From positions 1-64,000 of the forward strand of contig CANPVZ010000014.1 of NCBI GenBank assembly GCA_947581855.1: a stretch of DNA of 64,000 nucleotides. Direction: 5' to 3'. The notes beneath the pieces are model-generated. The model did not search any database. It was not told the DNA's origin and saw only the letters and a program-made list of their open reading frames with translations. Below are positions 1-7,768 of this stretch, piece by piece. Source of the stretch: an uncultured Phocaeicola sp. (lineage in GTDB: Bacteria; Bacteroidota; Bacteroidia; Bacteroidales; Bacteroidaceae). How positions within the stretch are numbered: position 1 is the stretch's first letter; every line of letters starts with the position of its first letter. Both the position numbers and the translations under genes were made by a program.

Positions 1-11
1 TGCATGAAATG

Positions 12-76
12 AAAATCCCTCAGGTTTTTACATTGATCCGCTAAAAGTAAAATCCCTCAGGTTTTTACGTTGATCC
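12..76. repeat. two direct copies of a 28-bp sequence
   Basis: A 28-bp sequence (aaaatccctcaggttttt at its start) occurs at 12-39 and again at 49-76 with one base different, separated by a 9-bp spacer. It may be the right end of a longer array outside the window. Two copies with such a short spacer do not make a CRISPR array. No function is assigned. Confidence 0.8.
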
Positions 77-149
77 CTTGTTCGGATTTTATAAGCTGGT
101 TATAATGAGAAAGAGGACAAACAGGTTTTATTACTGTTTATCCTCTTCT

Positions 150-225
<76 letters not shown>

Positions 226-393
226 ATGTTGTTTTTGTTTTGTGAGTGCAAAGGTACTGCTTTTTTCTTACAATGCAAATAATATGCAATATATTTTTCA
301 ATCTTTTTCTAGAGATAATCCTCAATATGTTGTAAATCTACGAGTTATCCTTTTCTACTTTAACGTATGTTTAAATATTCGTTTTGTTTTTTC

Positions 394-424
394 TTGTAAA
401 ATAAGAAGATTTGTGCTACTTTCG
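394..424 (+). promoter_or_regulatory. promoter for the TetR/fabG pair
   Basis: TTG at 394-396 is followed after 20 nt by TACTTTCG at 417-424, close to the Bacteroidetes consensus TTTG-N19/20-TAnnTTTG. It lies about 35 bp before the TetR start chosen here. Confidence 0.5.
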
Positions 425-458
425 CACGTCAATAGTTATAATATGCAACCAATTATAT

Positions 459-1043
459 ATGGCCATATCAAAAACGAGAAATAAATTAGTTGATGTTGCC
501 CGGCAACTTTTTGCTAAGAACGGGGTAGAGGATACCACGATGAATGATATTGCTTTAGCATCAAAAAAAGGTCGCCGGACATTATATACTTATTTTAAAA
601 GTAAAGAGGAAATATATTGGGCTGTTGTGGAGTCGGAACTTGAAATGCTTTCCAAAGAAATGAACAAAGTTTCGGAAAAGAATATTTCGCCGGATGAGAA
701 GATTATTGAGTTGATTTACGCCCGATTAGAAACTATAAAACAGGTGGTTTATCGTAACGGAACCTTAAGAGCTGATTTCTTTCGTGATATATGGACCGTG
801 GAAGCTTGTCGGAAGAATTTCGATAAGAACGAAATGAAACTATTCCGAGATGTGCTTTCCGAAGGAAAAGAAAAAGGGGTTTTTACTATAGATGATGTGA
901 ATATGACGGCTGAAATACTTCATTACTCTATTAAAGGTATAGAAATTCCGTTTATTCGCGGATTAATTGGTAAAGGATTAACCGGAGAGCAAAGCAAGCA
1001 ATATGTCATGCGCCTTGTGTTCGGAGCGTTGGGAAAGAAATGA
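459..1043 (+). CDS. TetR/AcrR family transcriptional regulator
   Basis: A 194-residue protein with the usual TetR layout. The N-terminal helix-turn-helix covers about residues 9-55 (VARQLFAKNGVEDTT, then GRRTLYTYFKSKEEIY). An all-helical ligand-binding and dimer domain fills the rest. The reading frame is open from 411, but the start at 459 puts the first residues just ahead of the HTH and downstream of the promoter at 394-424. The gene is 31 bp upstream of fabG on the same strand, so co-transcription is likely, and the regulator may control fatty-acid synthesis or its own operon. The ligand cannot be told from sequence. Confidence 0.9.
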   Translation: MAISKTRNKLVDVARQLFAKNGVEDTTMNDIALASKKGRRTLYTYFKSKEEIYWAVVESELEMLSKEMNKVSEKNISPDEKIIELIYARLETIKQVVYRNGTLRADFFRDIWTVEACRKNFDKNEMKLFRDVLSEGKEKGVFTIDDVNMTAEILHYSIKGIEIPFIRGLIGKGLTGEQSKQYVMRLVFGALGKK

Positions 1044-1074
1044 TTTTTTAATAATATATTTAATAAAAAGAATT

Positions 1075-1821
1075 ATGGGTTTATTAACTGGAAAAACAGC
1101 AATTGTTACTGGTGCAGCTCGTGGCATTGGTAAAGCAATCGCTTTGAAGTTTGCGTCTGAAGGCGCGAATATTGCATTCACTGATTTGGTCATTGACGAA
1201 AACGGACAGAATACAGAAAAAGAAATAGCTGCATTGGGAGTAAAAGTAAAGGGGTATGCTTCTAACGCTGCGAATTTTGAAGATACCGAGAAGGTAGTGA
1301 ATCAGATTAAAGAAGATTTTGGCTCTATTGATATCTTGGTAAATAATGCCGGAATTACCAAAGACGGATTGATGATGCGTATGAGCGAAGCACAATGGGA
1401 TGCTGTGATTGCTGTCAACCTAAAGTCTGCTTTCAACTTTATCCATGCTTGTACTCCTATTATGATGCGTCAAAAAAATGGTAGCATTATTAATATGGCT
1501 TCCGTTGTAGGTGTTCATGGTAATGCCGGACAATGTAATTACTCTGCTTCCAAGGCCGGTATGATTGGCTTGGCTAAATCCATTGCTCAAGAGTTAGGTT
1601 CTCGTGGAATTCGTGCCAATGCTATTGCTCCGGGATTCATCATCACTGATATGACGGCAAAATTGTCAGATGAAGTAAAGGCGGAATGGAGCAAAAAGAT
1701 ACCTCTTCGTCGTGGCGGCACGCCTGAAGACGTGGCTGATGTGGCTACTTTCTTGGCTTCGGACATGTCATCGTATGTATCCGGACAGGTTATTCAGGTA
1801 GATGGTGGTATGAATATGTAA
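1075..1821 (+). CDS. fabG: 3-oxoacyl-[acyl-carrier-protein] reductase FabG
   Basis: A 248-residue short-chain dehydrogenase, the normal length for FabG. It reduces 3-oxoacyl-ACP with NADPH in each round of fatty-acid elongation. Visible motifs are the Rossmann glycine motif TGAARGIGKAI near residue 12, NNAG in the middle, the catalytic Ser and YSASKAG (Tyr-x-x-x-Lys) near residue 155, and a C-terminal VSGQVIQVDGGMNM typical of FabG. An in-frame extension to 1003 overlaps the TetR gene and is rejected because MGLLTGKTAIVTG is the usual N-terminus. Other SDR family members look alike, but the C-terminus favours FabG. Confidence 0.93.
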   Translation: MGLLTGKTAIVTGAARGIGKAIALKFASEGANIAFTDLVIDENGQNTEKEIAALGVKVKGYASNAANFEDTEKVVNQIKEDFGSIDILVNNAGITKDGLMMRMSEAQWDAVIAVNLKSAFNFIHACTPIMMRQKNGSIINMASVVGVHGNAGQCNYSASKAGMIGLAKSIAQELGSRGIRANAIAPGFIITDMTAKLSDEVKAEWSKKIPLRRGGTPEDVADVATFLASDMSSYVSGQVIQVDGGMNM

Positions 1822-1899
1822 TTTTTTAAGTGAAGGAACGACAAATAAATTTATGGATTCACTACAGTAATGAGGTGAACGTAAATTAAGCTATCTATT

Positions 1900-1969
1900 A
1901 AAACGCAGATTTACGCAGGTTATTGCAAATAGGTTTAAACTCATGCGATATGGTGTAGATCTGCGTTTT
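1900..1969. terminator. inverted repeat after fabG, possible terminator
   Basis: An 11-bp perfect inverted repeat (aaaacgcagat at 1900-1910, atctgcgtttt at 1959-1969) separated by 48 nt lies between fabG and the pseudouridine synthase gene. The loop is long for an intrinsic terminator, so it could equally be a small palindromic repeat. Confidence 0.35.
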
Positions 1970-2119
1970 ATGTATCAGGATATGTAAGGGAGGATATTCC
2001 ATACTTTTGTAATACTTTTTCCAAAAAACAAGAGTTTGCAGGATCCAGAAAACATCGGTCTTATTCCATACTTTGATATTGAAAATTTATACAAATATAT
2101 CACGATTAAATAATATATA

Positions 2120-2788
2120 ATGGAAATAATATACGAAGATAACCATATCATAGTTGTTAATAAAACGGCTTCTGAAATTGTGCAAGGTGATAAAACCGGC
2201 GATGTTCCTCTTTCAGAGATGGTAAAGCAGTATTTGAAAGAAAAATATCATAAGCCGGGCAATGTATTTGTAGGAGTTACTCATCGTTTGGATCGTCCGG
2301 TGAGTGGCCTGGTCGTTTTCGCTAAGACCAGTAAGGCGCTTTCCCGATTGAATGAAATGTTTAAGAATAGTGAGATAAAGAAGACTTATTGGGCAATTGT
2401 AAAAGTGTGTCCGCAGCAAGAAGAAGCCGAATTGACTCATTATCTGGTTCGTAACGAAAAACAGAATAAGTCGTATGCTTATGATAATGAAGAGAAGAAC
2501 TCTAAGAAAGCGGTTTTGCATTATAAACTGATTGCTCATTCTGAGAATTATTATTTGCTGGAAGTGGATTTAAAGACAGGGCGTCATCATCAGATTCGTT
2601 GCCAACTAGCTAAAATTGGTTCTCCCATAAAAGGAGATTTGAAATACGGTTTTTCACGTTCCAATCCTGATGGGAGTATTTGCCTGCATGCCCGTAAAGT
2701 GGAATTTATTCATCCCGTTTCCAAAGAATTAATTAAATTGGAGGCTCCTGTTCCGGAAGGGAATCTTTGGAACGCTTTTGTTATCTGA
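2120..2788 (+). CDS. RluA-family RNA pseudouridine synthase
   Basis: A 222-residue protein that isomerises uridine to pseudouridine in rRNA or tRNA. The catalytic motif HRLDRPVSGLVVF near residue 57 carries the essential Asp. The later block LLEVDLKTGRHHQIRCQLA is also typical of the family. No S4 domain precedes the catalytic domain: the protein starts directly with IIYEDNHIIVVNKTA, as in the short RluA/TruC-like forms. The rRNA or tRNA position modified cannot be told. It stands alone, with about 300 bp before it and 420 bp after it. Confidence 0.9.
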   Translation: MEIIYEDNHIIVVNKTASEIVQGDKTGDVPLSEMVKQYLKEKYHKPGNVFVGVTHRLDRPVSGLVVFAKTSKALSRLNEMFKNSEIKKTYWAIVKVCPQQEEAELTHYLVRNEKQNKSYAYDNEEKNSKKAVLHYKLIAHSENYYLLEVDLKTGRHHQIRCQLAKIGSPIKGDLKYGFSRSNPDGSICLHARKVEFIHPVSKELIKLEAPVPEGNLWNAFVI

Positions 2789-2992
2789 CTATCGCTATAT
2801 AAATAGCTTTTATGTTTTTACATTAAATCAGAAACTGTTTATAGGGTAAAATAATATTCTGTGAGGGGATTAGAGAACAGGCTATATATAAATCCGCCTT
2901 TTTATCTGTTCGTTTTAAAGATTATTTCTCTTTATACTTGAAAATTGCTTATGTTTAGGGAAGATTGTTATTCTTAAAACCGGAAGACTGCT

Positions 2993-3195
2993 AATGGGTG
3001 ATTCTGTGGAAGATGATTTTCTATTTTTCCATGGAAGTACAATTGCAGAGTGTGGATATACAAGCAGCATGATTTATTACCTCACGAATTTCACAGAGCA
3101 TATAAACTCAAACTCGTTTATTCAAAACATGCCTGTAATCGGCAGGTTGTTAATAACAAACAATAGTATGTGAATCTTTTAACGAGACAGCAGTG
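2993..3195 (-). mobile_element. small inverted-repeat element, copy A (MITE-like)
   Basis: One of five related sequences of about 190-200 bp in this window (A here; B 4266-4468; C 14739-14930; D 16466-16614; E 24045-24248). It codes for nothing. The left end (CTGCTGTCTCGTTAAAAG when read on the minus strand) is intact. The right end has diverged from the inverted-repeat consensus. The middle is nearly identical to copy B, which lies beyond yaaA in the opposite orientation. Nothing else is seen in the 2789-3210 gap. Confidence 0.75.
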
Positions 3196-3210
3196 ATTCT
3201 TAAGATAAAG

Positions 3211-3975
3211 TTATTCCATTGTGAACATTAACTGGTGTTCCGTACTTTTTGTTTCGTCAAAGAAGAATCCTTCCCACTCAAATGTTTTTAGTTTATCTGG
3301 ATGAATCAATCGGTTTTTTAGTATATAACGTGTCATTTCACCTCTGCACATTTTTGTATAGATAACAATTGTTTTGAGCTGATTATCCTTTTTTACTTTG
3401 AATTCAGGCGTGATGACAAAGAGTTCTTTTTCTATGGTTTCCCAGTCAAACAATCCTTTCATTTCATCACTTGCTAAATTGATAAGTACCCCGTCATCTG
3501 CTTTTGTTTGTTCTACCAATTGTCGAGTGAGAAGAGGCTTCCAATAATCGAACATATTCTTCCCATGATGTTCCGGAAGTAAAACATTGCCTTCTAACCG
3601 ATAATTTTTAATTTGGTCGAGAGGGCGCAGCAACCCGTAAAGGAAAGAGGTGATGAACAGATGCTTCTGTGCATAGAGGAAATCATCCGGATTAAAACTT
3701 TTAGGATTGATACGTTTAAAAACAATGCCTGTATAAGCTAAAATAGCAGCAAGAGAGGGTGTTGCATCTCCATGGAAATGATGATAACGGAGAGCGTTTT
3801 CTGTAGCTATTTTAGCATTGACACGGAGCATCTTTTCCAGTTCGGGAACCGTATATTGCATGAGTTGCAAGATCAATTGACCCGCTTCTTTATAAAATTT
3901 CGGTTGGTAGGTTTCCGGAACTTTAATGCTGCTTCGAGCTGTCATTGTTTTAGCGCACGAGATAAGTATCTGCAT
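3211..3975 (-). CDS. yaaA: YaaA (DUF328/UPF0246) peroxide-stress protein
   Basis: A 254-residue protein matching the YaaA family along its length: MQILISCAKTM at the N-terminus, FHGDATPSLAAILAYTGIVFK, FLYGLLRPLDQIKNYRLE, and INLASDEMKGLF. In E. coli YaaA limits intracellular iron and DNA damage during hydrogen peroxide stress; that role is known for the family and not shown here. A TAAGTTTG box at 3996-4003 on the minus strand, 21 bp before the start, is the likely -7 element. The gene sits between two inverted copies of the small repeat element. Confidence 0.92.
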   Translation of the reverse strand: MQILISCAKTMTARSSIKVPETYQPKFYKEAGQLILQLMQYTVPELEKMLRVNAKIATENALRYHHFHGDATPSLAAILAYTGIVFKRINPKSFNPDDFLYAQKHLFITSFLYGLLRPLDQIKNYRLEGNVLLPEHHGKNMFDYWKPLLTRQLVEQTKADDGVLINLASDEMKGLFDWETIEKELFVITPEFKVKKDNQLKTIVIYTKMCRGEMTRYILKNRLIHPDKLKTFEWEGFFFDETKSTEHQLMFTME

Positions 3976-4265
3976 AGTGTATCAATCTTTTATTGCAAAC
4001 TTAGATAAAATCTTTGGATTCATGGTAAGGTCCTTTCTTAAATTTATCCAAAGTTTCTTTTGTCTCTTCGAATTCTTTGAATGATAAGGTTGTCTTTCAT
4101 TGTTATTGGAGTCTGAAAATACATTTATTTACCGACGGTTTAGGTGGAATGCATGCAGTTATGATTATTATATATTAGCTATAATAGCGAGTAAAAAATG
4201 AAGGTGTAAAGGTTAATTATTCTGTTTCTTATTCCATATAAATTCAATTATAAATGAGATTTGAT

Positions 4266-4468
4266 TACAGCTGTTCTGTTAAAAGATTCACATGCTATTG
4301 TTTGTTATTAACAACCTGCCGATTACAGGCATGTTTTGAATAAACGGATTTGAGTTTATATGCTCTGTGAAATTCGTGAGGTAATAAATCATACTACTTG
4401 TATATCAACATTTGCTGTTGTGCTTTAACGGAAAAATAGAGGTCTCAAAATTTAACGGGACACCCATG
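4266..4468 (+). mobile_element. small inverted-repeat element, copy B (MITE-like)
   Basis: It begins with CTGTTCTGTTAAAAG and ends with AATTTAACGGGACACCC, imperfect inverted ends around a non-coding core of about 160 bp. The core is almost the same as copy A. The rest of the 3976-4816 gap holds only the hairpin at 4614-4655. Confidence 0.8.
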
Positions 4469-4613
4469 AGATTCGAGGCTTTATAAGGGAGAAAATGAAG
4501 GCGTTAGGCTTAGTAATTTGTAAATCAGAATACCAATAATTGCGGGGATGTCAAAACAGATTTTTAATCTCCCAATTCTAGATTCTCAGTTAATATATTC
4601 CACTGTCACTAAC

Positions 4614-4655
4614 AAAAGCCGTTTTTTACTAGATATTGGGTAAAAAACGGCTTTT
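4614..4655. terminator. strong bidirectional hairpin terminator
   Basis: A perfect 16-bp stem (aaaagccgttttttac / gtaaaaaacggctttt) with a 10-nt loop, A-rich on the left and T-rich on the right, so it can act on both strands. It lies downstream of the SGNH hydrolase gene, which is read on the minus strand. Confidence 0.75.
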
Positions 4656-4816
4656 TAGGTATTTTAGTTAGTATCTATTCCTTTTTGAGTGGGTATGTCG
4701 GCTTTAATCTCCCGCCTTTCTTGACGGAGCTTCAACCGAGAAGACTCCGATTTTGGAGATGATATTTTTACTCCCATCTTCAATGCTACATAAAGAAAAG
4801 GCTAGCAGATTATCTT

Positions 4817-5770
4817 TTAATCCGGCTGGTTGTCTTTTGCATAATAGGAAGGTTTTATATTGCCCTCGTTTAACAAAGTCTCTTTCATTATCTCTGTTAG
4901 CTTCTTTTGTCCGTGGGCATTGATGTGTATGTCGTCTCTATAGTCTTTGTCAGTTATTCCATGATCCATATCTTTCACTAGTGGAATATTATGGTCTGCC
5001 GCCCATTGGATAATTTCTTGTCCCTGTTCGTTGTAGCATTTCGATTGCAATTCAAATTTATCCGCATGTAAACAAATGATAAAGGGAATCTTAGATGCTT
5101 GAGCTATCTTTCTTAATTCCTCAAAACCAGAATTGAATTCTTTTCCTGATTTGTGGATGCCTTGCAGAACTTTCTGGTCGGGATCTGGATCATTCGATGA
5201 CGGGTGGAGATAAGGTTTGATAAATTGCGGATAAATGTATCGGCATAGTATTTCTTGCCAGGCGGATGCGTATTGTTTGTCCGGATAGCTGGGGTGGTGC
5301 CCTACAGTAGGCTGAAAATCCATGTTATCGTATGCATCGTGACTACTGACTAACAAAAATAGAGCTTTTGCATTAAAAAGTCCATATTCTTTCAGGTAAG
5401 CGGCACAATTGTCAGGTCCCCAGCTTCCGGCTGAAATGTTCAGCATTTGGATTCCGGTGTCTTTGGTAAAAAGGGAAGTCGCCAGACTGTCCTGGTCGGT
5501 TTGTGTGCCGCCATATAATACGCTATCCCCTAATCCTAGCACATGCAATTTGGTGGAATCGGGTTCATCGCTTCGTTGGGAATATGAATTGTACCGGTAA
5601 TGATTGCCGAAGCGAATACCGCTTTGATTCGGGCATGGCATGTATTCATACTTGTTGCTGGCATAGTAGAGAGGCATTTTTCCGAATCCCCAAATATTTC
5701 GGAGCAATAGTTCACCTCCAAGGAAGCAAACCAATAGTATGGTTACTCCCCAAATGATTTTTCTTTTCAT
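4817..5770 (-). CDS. membrane-anchored SGNH/GDSL-type hydrolase
   Basis: A 317-residue protein with one N-terminal membrane helix (about residues 5-23, IIWGVTILLVCFLGGELLL) and an extracytoplasmic SGNH-fold domain. The block I motif GLGDSVLYGG near residue 80 holds the nucleophile Ser. The C-terminal DDIHINAHG near residue 281 holds the Asp-x-x-His pair. Such enzymes add or remove O-acetyl groups on envelope polysaccharides or act as esterases; the substrate is unknown. The frame stays open to 5905, but that part covers the 6S-like RNA and its terminator, so the start MKRKIIWG at 5770 is chosen. It is monocistronic. Confidence 0.75.
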   Translation of the reverse strand: MKRKIIWGVTILLVCFLGGELLLRNIWGFGKMPLYYASNKYEYMPCPNQSGIRFGNHYRYNSYSQRSDEPDSTKLHVLGLGDSVLYGGTQTDQDSLATSLFTKDTGIQMLNISAGSWGPDNCAAYLKEYGLFNAKALFLLVSSHDAYDNMDFQPTVGHHPSYPDKQYASAWQEILCRYIYPQFIKPYLHPSSNDPDPDQKVLQGIHKSGKEFNSGFEELRKIAQASKIPFIICLHADKFELQSKCYNEQGQEIIQWAADHNIPLVKDMDHGITDKDYRDDIHINAHGQKKLTEIMKETLLNEGNIKPSYYAKDNQPD

Positions 5771-5824
5771 TTTAGTTATAGTTTGCGGTGAACCATTTCT
5801 CGCATACAGGCATTCCGGACTTCG

Positions 5825-6045
5825 AAAAAAAAAGCATGGATAGAATCTTATCCATACTTCAGAGGTCCTAGGAAAACCTGTGTTCAGAAGATAAGTTCCA
5901 CCCACGCTATAACGCAGGAGTACAACTTATTCGCTCTGACACTTTTTGAAATTTCCTAGGTTTCTGAAGTTATCGAATAAATAGCAACACCAAATTAATA
6001 TTCATAAATAGATCCTGATGAACCAACGCTATGGTTTATAAGGAC
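5825..6045 (-). ncRNA. 6S-like small RNA (candidate ssrS)
   Basis: A transcription unit with no reading frame. The promoter is at 6050-6080. On the minus strand the RNA ends in a hairpin (ATGGATA...TATCCAT) followed by nine T residues (5825-5833). The core at 5856-5970 has a long closing stem (ACTTCAGA...TCTGAAGT, then CCTAGGAAA...TTTCCTAGG), a large two-sided internal loop, and an inner stem (ATAAGTT/AACTTAT) capped by a hairpin. A long stem with a central bubble and an apical stem is the 6S RNA plan, which mimics an open promoter to hold RNA polymerase. The family call rests on shape only. A riboregulatory leader for the SGNH gene is less likely because of the terminator. Confidence 0.55.
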
Positions 6046-6049
6046 GTGG

Positions 6050-6080
6050 CAAAGATATTTAAATTTGGAAGATTTATCAA
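6050..6080 (-). promoter_or_regulatory. promoter of the 6S-like RNA
   Basis: On the minus strand TTG (6080-6078) is followed after exactly 20 nt by TATCTTTG (6057-6050), a full match to the Bacteroidetes vegetative promoter. Transcription should start near 6045. Confidence 0.7.
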
Positions 6081-7038
6081 TGACTTTATCCCAAAAAATT
6101 GAAGACTGTTTTCTGTGATATGAAATGAAGTGGTGGATTTTAGATCTAAGTGGTCTATAATTGTGAGAAAGATGTCGCTTGGCTTCGGCTTAAAGTGTTT
6201 CGTGAAACATGTTTTATGCAAAACCATACATTGGGGAGGGGACGTTAATAGAATGGCCACATTTAAAGGGAGAACATACCTTTTGATAGGTAGGGGCAAT
6301 GCAAACAGAAAGTTAGGATAATTAATCTCAACCGGATTAACTATTGAATACAGTCGTTAACACATCTTCCCCGCCCCCTGTTTCTCGTGGTTCTGATAAA
6401 GTATTGATTCTTAATAGATTGTCGATATACTTTAAAAGGGTGGTAGGAGGCCTGAAATTAAAGCTTCTCAGTCGGAAAGAAACAAATTGATTTTCAGTCG
6501 GTTGGCAACATTATGCTCTTGAAGCGACTTCTGCAGGACAAAATATATGTCTATTTCTCTTACTTGTTTGACGGGCTTTCCGTAGGTTTCCTTTTGTGTT
6601 CGTTAGTTATTGAAGTATTGAAATCAGATTGTATTTCCGGTTTTTCCCGTAATTCAGTAGAAGTTTCATCGTTATACAGTAGAAAACCGGTGAAAAGTTC
6701 AGGTGCGTTTCGGTCAAACTTCTGTTGCGTAACGTTCGTAATTCAGTAGAGGTTCTGAGCCGACTTAAGAGGAAACAGCCCTATACAGCTTGAATTTTTG
6801 GGATTTGCTTGTATTGGGATTCTTCAGATACACCCCTTCCCAAGAATTGTTTATGGAGGACTGGGTGCAGGAAGCATGATTATTATCGCAACCTCCGTGT
6901 TAGAGAATGTGAATTTTTAAAGCCAATCTTTGTCTGTTAATTAACAATTCGGCTAATCTTTTCCACAGGTTGGCGGGTAGGTTTGGTTTAGGGATACATG
7001 TTTTGAAAAGGACAATAAAAAAGGGGCTATCCGACTTT
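6081..7038. other. about 950 bp without a recognisable gene
   Basis: No frame here has a believable protein. The only structure seen is a short motif, CGTAATTCAGTAGA, at 6648 and 6737, with a variant (CGTTATACAGTAGA) at 6670. The stretch lies between the 6S-like RNA and an IS remnant and may be decayed mobile DNA. Confidence 0.5.
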
Positions 7039-7596
7039 TGAACTGCACTCCAAAAGTTTTTTGTCTAACTTTTGGGGTGCACTTCACAAATGGGCTACAG
7101 ATGTCACACAGATAAACATCGGATCTGAAAAACTATATCTTTCTCCTATGGTGGATATGTTCAACGGAGAGATAATTTCTTATAACGTATCAAGAAGCCC
7201 TAATCTTGAACAGATATATGGTATGATCGATAAAGCGTTTGGAAAGTTCGATAGTCTTGAGGGATTGGTCATTCATTCTGATCAGGGGTGGCAATACCAA
7301 CATTACGGATACAGACAGAGACTTGCAGAGCACAAGGTCATTCAGAGCATGTCGCGTAAAGGGAATTGTCTTGACAACGCCATGGCTGAAAACTTTTTCG
7401 GCATCATGAAATCAGAACTCCTTTATGCTGAAAAGTTTGAATCATTCGAAGACTTCATTAAGGCTTTAGATGAATATATTGATTACTACAACAATAAAAG
7501 GATAAAATCACGCTTAAAAGGAAAGAGCCCGGTGCAATACCGGACTCTTTCAAGATAAATTAATAATTTTGTATTCAACTTTTAGGGTTCACTTCA
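7039..7596 (+). mobile_element. IS3-family (IS150-type) insertion sequence remnant
   Basis: The left edge is a 48-bp palindrome. TGAACTGCACTCCAAAAGTT (7039-7058) and its near-complement AACTTTTGGGGTGCACTTCA (7067-7086) are only 8 bp apart, as if a left and a right end had been joined. The right end AACTTTTAGGGTTCACTTCA (7577-7596) is the same terminal repeat again, with TG...CA tips. The first transposase gene and the first part of the second are missing, so the copy cannot move by itself. Confidence 0.8.
7088..7558 (+). pseudogene. 3' fragment of IS3-family transposase (OrfB, rve core)
   Basis: About 156 residues from KWATDVTQI to the natural stop. DDE residues can be seen: the Asp of TDVTQ, the Asp of IHSDQGWQY, and a Glu in NAMAENFFGIMKSE. 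The C-terminus YYNNKRIKSRLKGKSPVQYR is normal for IS150-type OrfB. The N-terminal HTH and the upstream orfA are lost. The frame runs on to 7061 through the terminal palindrome, which is not part of the protein family. Confidence 0.85.
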
Positions 7597-7712
7597 CTTT
7601 TTGGACACCCCCTTTTTTACTTATTTCTGTAGGATGACTTCTCGAAAAGTGATCATTGAGAAGAACAAAGAGGGTTTAAATATAAAAATGGATAATAAAA
7701 GGGCGGCATAAC

Positions 7713-7745
7713 AAAAAAAGAAGGTATCCTTTTCAGACACCTTCT
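7713..7745 (-). terminator. intrinsic terminator of the pyruvate:ferredoxin oxidoreductase gene
   Basis: On the minus strand GAAGGTGTC...GATACCTTC forms a 9-bp stem with one mismatch, followed by seven T residues. It lies 24 bp past the stop codon. Confidence 0.7.
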
Positions 7746-7768
7746 TTTCAAATTATATAAGGATTCGA

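Noticed and set aside
12-76. Possible CRISPR repeats at the left edge
   Set aside because: Only two 28-bp copies with a 9-bp spacer; CRISPR spacers are about 30 bp or more and no cas gene is near.
6513-6749. 78-codon frame upstream of the IS3 remnant
   Set aside because: It crosses the short repeated motifs and has no family resemblance.
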